Below, piece after piece: positions 30,837-33,080 of a DNA stretch of 33,080 nt. The translations under genes and the position numbers were made by a program. Numbering within the stretch: position 1 is the first letter of the stretch; every line of letters begins with the position of its first letter. The notes below the pieces were generated by a model. That model had not been told where the DNA came from. It made no database searches and saw only the letters and a program-made list of their open reading frames with translations. This stretch comes from Chloroflexi bacterium CSP1-4 (lineage in GTDB: Bacteria > Chloroflexota > Limnocylindria > Limnocylindrales > CSP1-4). The stretch is taken from the NCBI GenBank assembly GCA_001443375.1, contig LDXM01000028.1:1-33080 (forward strand), written 5' to 3'.

Positions 30837-31322
30837 ATGGTCGAGCCTCGCGTGCTGCCCATCCCCACCGGCCTCCAGGCGCCGGGCACGGCGGCGTCGC
30901 CGTTCGAGGCCGTCGCGTCCTTCGACGAGCTCCCGCCGGGCACCCTGCTGCGCATCACGCGCGGCGATCTCGACGTCCTCCTCGCGCATACCGAGGCCGG
31001 CCTCCTCGCCACCGACGACCGCTGCCCGCACATGTCCGCGCCGCTGTCACAGGGGGTGCTCGAGGGGTGCGTCGTGGGCTGTCCGCTGCACGCAGGACGC
31101 TTCGACCTCTGCACGGGCGAGACGGTGCGGTTCCCGACGACCGGCGGCCTCGACCCGGAGGGTGGCTATCACTCCACCTGGCAACCGCCCGACCGCCCGG
31201 CGAAACCGGAGACCGCCGACGCCAAGGCGCAGGCCCGCGCCGCCACCCGCGTCCGGCGGTTGCGCTACTACCCGCTGCGGATCCGCGCCGGCCGGATCGA
31301 GGTGGCGTTCCCGCGTCCGTAG
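30837..31322 (+). CDS. Rieske [2Fe-2S] ferredoxin-like protein
   Basis: This 161-residue protein holds the Rieske cluster motifs CPH (Cys63, His65) and CPLH (Cys82, His85), separated by 16 residues, as in ferredoxin components of dioxygenases and related soluble proteins. There is no membrane anchor, so it is probably a cytosolic electron carrier. After the second motif an unusual stretch of about 40 residues (100-140, Pro/Ala/Arg/Lys-rich) interrupts the fold before the final strands YYPLRIRAGRIEVAF. An additional Cys78 lies near the cluster. No oxygenase or reductase partner is encoded nearby, so its partner is unknown. Confidence 0.88.
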   Translation: MVEPRVLPIPTGLQAPGTAASPFEAVASFDELPPGTLLRITRGDLDVLLAHTEAGLLATDDRCPHMSAPLSQGVLEGCVVGCPLHAGRFDLCTGETVRFPTTGGLDPEGGYHSTWQPPDRPAKPETADAKAQARAATRVRRLRYYPLRIRAGRIEVAFPRP

Positions 31323-31380
31323 CGGGCGGCGTGCTTGGCCCGGGCGCTGGCGGTCCTCCGACAGCGGTACCGACGGGTGG

Positions 31381-31409
31381 TTGACCGCACCGCCCTCAAC
31401 GCCGACAAT
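31381..31409 (+). promoter_or_regulatory. Putative promoter of the SpoIID/FG-GAP gene
   Basis: TTGACC (31381-31386), a 17-base spacer and GACAAT (31404-31409) lie eight bases before the ATG at 31418. No ribosome site is visible, so the transcript would be nearly leaderless. Confidence 0.45.
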
Positions 31410-31417
31410 CTGCCGCG

Positions 31418-33080
31418 ATGTACCGCCGCCTGGCGGTCGCGGTGATCGTGTTCGCCCTGACCGCGTCCGCGACGGTTCTTCCGTCCTCTGCACCGGTCGC
31501 CACGGCGGCCGCGTCGTGCACCGGCTGGAAGAACCGCTACGTGCCGCCCGCGACCATCAGGGTCTATCGGACCTACGGTCCGGCAGCCGGCCAGGTCCAG
31601 ACGGTCGCCTTCCGCTCGTATGTCGAGAACACCGTGTCCTGGGAGTGGCCCTCGGCGTTCCCGACGGCGTCGTTGCGGGCGGGGGCCATCGCCGCGAAAC
31701 AGTACGGTTGGTACTACGCGATGACCTACCGCGGCGGGACGAGCCCGGGCGGCGCCTGCTACGACGTGAAGGACAACTCCGCGGACCAGGTCTACCGACC
31801 CGAGACGCGCAATGCGTCGGCCTCCCAGAAGGCCGCCGTCGCCGCGACATGGGCGATCTCGATCCGCCGCTCGCGCAACGGCGTCCCGGGCCAGTTCATC
31901 CTGACCGGCTACTACCCAGGATCGATCTCCGGCTGTGGGGCCGAGACCAACGGTTTCCGGCTATTCCAGAAGGGCGTCTACGACTGCGGCCGGAAGGGCC
32001 TGACGCTCGAGGAGATCATGCGCATCTACTACGGTTCCACGCTCGAGATCAGCGACCCCGGCAAGCACGAGATCTCCGGCGGCGTGACCGGCGACGGCGC
32101 GGCGGTCGTGCCCACCGAGGCCGGCGTCGACGCCCACGTGTACCTCTCGACGGGTTCCCGGTTCGCCGCGCCGTCGGCTCCCGACCCGATCCCTCTCGCG
32201 GATGCCGTGACGCTCGATCGGATCGCCGCGGACATCGACGGCGATGGCGAGCACGAGCTCATCGTGCTCATGCGCGACGGAGACGCCGCGGAACGCATCG
32301 TGATCCTGAGGCCGACCGGCGCGGGGTACGGCGACCCGGAGTCATGGTGGGACTCGGCCACCGCCGGCGTCGGCTTCCCCGTCGAGCGCGACGGGAAGCG
32401 CGCCATACGGCTCGTGGCGGGGGACTTCGACGCCGACCTCGTCGACGATGTCGGGCTGCTCGTCGGCGCCGAGGATCCGATGCAGTCCACGCTCTACGTC
32501 CTGCGTGCGAACAGCACGCGGACGGCCTTCGAGGCGGCCCTGACGTGGTGGACCGGACCCCTGGCCCTCGGCGACTCGGCGGTGTTCGCGGCCGACGTGA
32601 CCGGTGACGGCCGCGCCGACCTCGTGGCAGAGACCGACGGCGGCGAGGCCGGCCTCGTCTACTGGGTGGCGCAGTCGAAAGCGGGCGGCCTCGAGGACGG
32701 CGCGACGCAGTGGTACGACGGCTCGGCCCTGCGACGAGTCACGACGCAGACCGTCGTCACCGACTGGAACCGCGACGGCCGGGACGACCTTGCCCTGGCG
32801 GTCGCGACGGAAACCGGCTTCAGCTTCGTCGGGCTGCGCGCCAACGGGACGTCGTTCGTGGCCACGGACCTGCATGCATCGACCATCGCGTTCGACCGCA
32901 TCAAGCTCGCCGCCGGCGACACGAACGGCGATGGCCGCGGCGACGTCGTGATGTACGCTCGCCACGAAGACGGATCGCCCGGTACCGAGCTGCGCACCTA
33001 CCTCTCGAACGGAAGCGCCCTTGCCGGGAACCCGTGGCTCGACGATCCCGCGCTGGACTGGTCGACGGTCGAGCCGTACT
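31418..33080 (+). CDS. Secreted SpoIID-domain protein with FG-GAP repeats (3' end missing)
   Basis: An uninterrupted frame of 554 codons runs off the end of the window. Residues 1 to about 31 form a signal peptide (LAVAVIVFALTASATVLPSS). Residues about 45-210 match the SpoIID/LytB domain: YVENTVSWEWPSAFPTASLRAGAIAAKQYGWYYA, then NSADQVYRPETRNASASQKAAVAAT. After it come FG-GAP/VCBS-type calcium repeats with Asp-rich loops at 272-280, 336-344, 393-401, 449-457 and 501-509, such as DIDGDGEHE and DVTGDGRAD. SpoIID proteins cut glycan strands of peptidoglycan lacking stem peptides; FG-GAP repeats form beta-propeller blades for binding. The protein should be exported and act on or near the cell wall. 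The catalytic Glu expected near VSWEWP is present. The total length is unknown. Confidence 0.85.
   Translation, partial: MYRRLAVAVIVFALTASATVLPSSAPVATAAASCTGWKNRYVPPATIRVYRTYGPAAGQVQTVAFRSYVENTVSWEWPSAFPTASLRAGAIAAKQYGWYYAMTYRGGTSPGGACYDVKDNSADQVYRPETRNASASQKAAVAATWAISIRRSRNGVPGQFILTGYYPGSISGCGAETNGFRLFQKGVYDCGRKGLTLEEIMRIYYGSTLEISDPGKHEISGGVTGDGAAVVPTEAGVDAHVYLSTGSRFAAPSAPDPIPLADAVTLDRIAADIDGDGEHELIVLMRDGDAAERIVILRPTGAGYGDPESWWDSATAGVGFPVERDGKRAIRLVAGDFDADLVDDVGLLVGAEDPMQSTLYVLRANSTRTAFEAALTWWTGPLALGDSAVFAADVTGDGRADLVAETDGGEAGLVYWVAQSKAGGLEDGATQWYDGSALRRVTTQTVVTDWNRDGRDDLALAVATETGFSFVGLRANGTSFVATDLHASTIAFDRIKLAAGDTNGDGRGDVVMYARHEDGSPGTELRTYLSNGSALAGNPWLDDPALDWSTVEPY

Noticed and set aside
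1-33080. tRNA, rRNA, CRISPR, insertion-sequence or toxin-antitoxin content
   Set aside because: I saw no cloverleaf, spaced direct-repeat array, transposase motif, terminal inverted repeats or paired small toxin-antitoxin genes.

Overview
The window is very G+C-rich, densely packed bacterial chromosome with no rRNA, tRNA, CRISPR array, insertion sequence or phage module that I can see. The gene mix fits a Chloroflexota lineage (Limnocylindria/Ellin6529-like), with an actinobacterium as the alternative: a short-form DUF3417 alpha-glucan phosphorylase, GH57 enzymes, F420-type oxidoreductases, nickel superoxide dismutase, a Cys-rich LysM membrane protein and a SpoIID/FG-GAP protein. This placement is inference from gene content, not from a marker gene.

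Region 1 (1-15.7 kb) is an alpha-glucan island. Glycogen synthase (minus) and alpha-glucan phosphorylase (plus) are divergent. Next comes a minus-strand cluster which, read in transcription order, is lacI, malE-like binding lipoprotein, malF, malG, a 102-residue membrane protein, a secreted lipoprotein amylase and a cytosolic neopullulanase-type amylase. Divergent from lacI is a translationally coupled pair of GH57 enzymes, the first a 4-alpha-glucanotransferase-type protein. Two identical palindromic operators in tandem lie between lacI and the GH57 pair. Together these genes can cut glucans outside the cell, import maltodextrins, trim and rearrange them inside, phosphorolyse them, and store glucose as glycogen. 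No transporter ATPase is present.

Region 2 (15.7-23.5 kb) holds a minus-strand operon (DUF885 peptidase-like protein, zinc alcohol dehydrogenase, GNAT acetyltransferase). It is followed by plus-strand genes for a holin-like membrane protein, diaminopimelate decarboxylase, an OsmC protein, a SHOCT-domain membrane protein, an NTF2-like protein and a methyltransferase. LysA appears to start at CTG.

Region 3 (23.5-33 kb) contains the LysM protein, nickel superoxide dismutase with its maturation protease, a Ddn-like and a luciferase-like F420 enzyme, a MarR/DHA2-efflux operon, a DUF4349 lipoprotein, a Rieske protein, and the 5' part of a SpoIID/FG-GAP secreted protein that runs off the end.

Recurring features are xTGA start/stop overlaps inside operons, convergent genes with almost no gap, and TANNNT -10 boxes 6-7 bases before start codons, which suggests leaderless transcripts. 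I see no clear novel defence or mobile system. The best leads are the two CTG starts, the tandem operator, the malE-malF hairpins, the 102-residue protein and the four-cysteine LysM protein.
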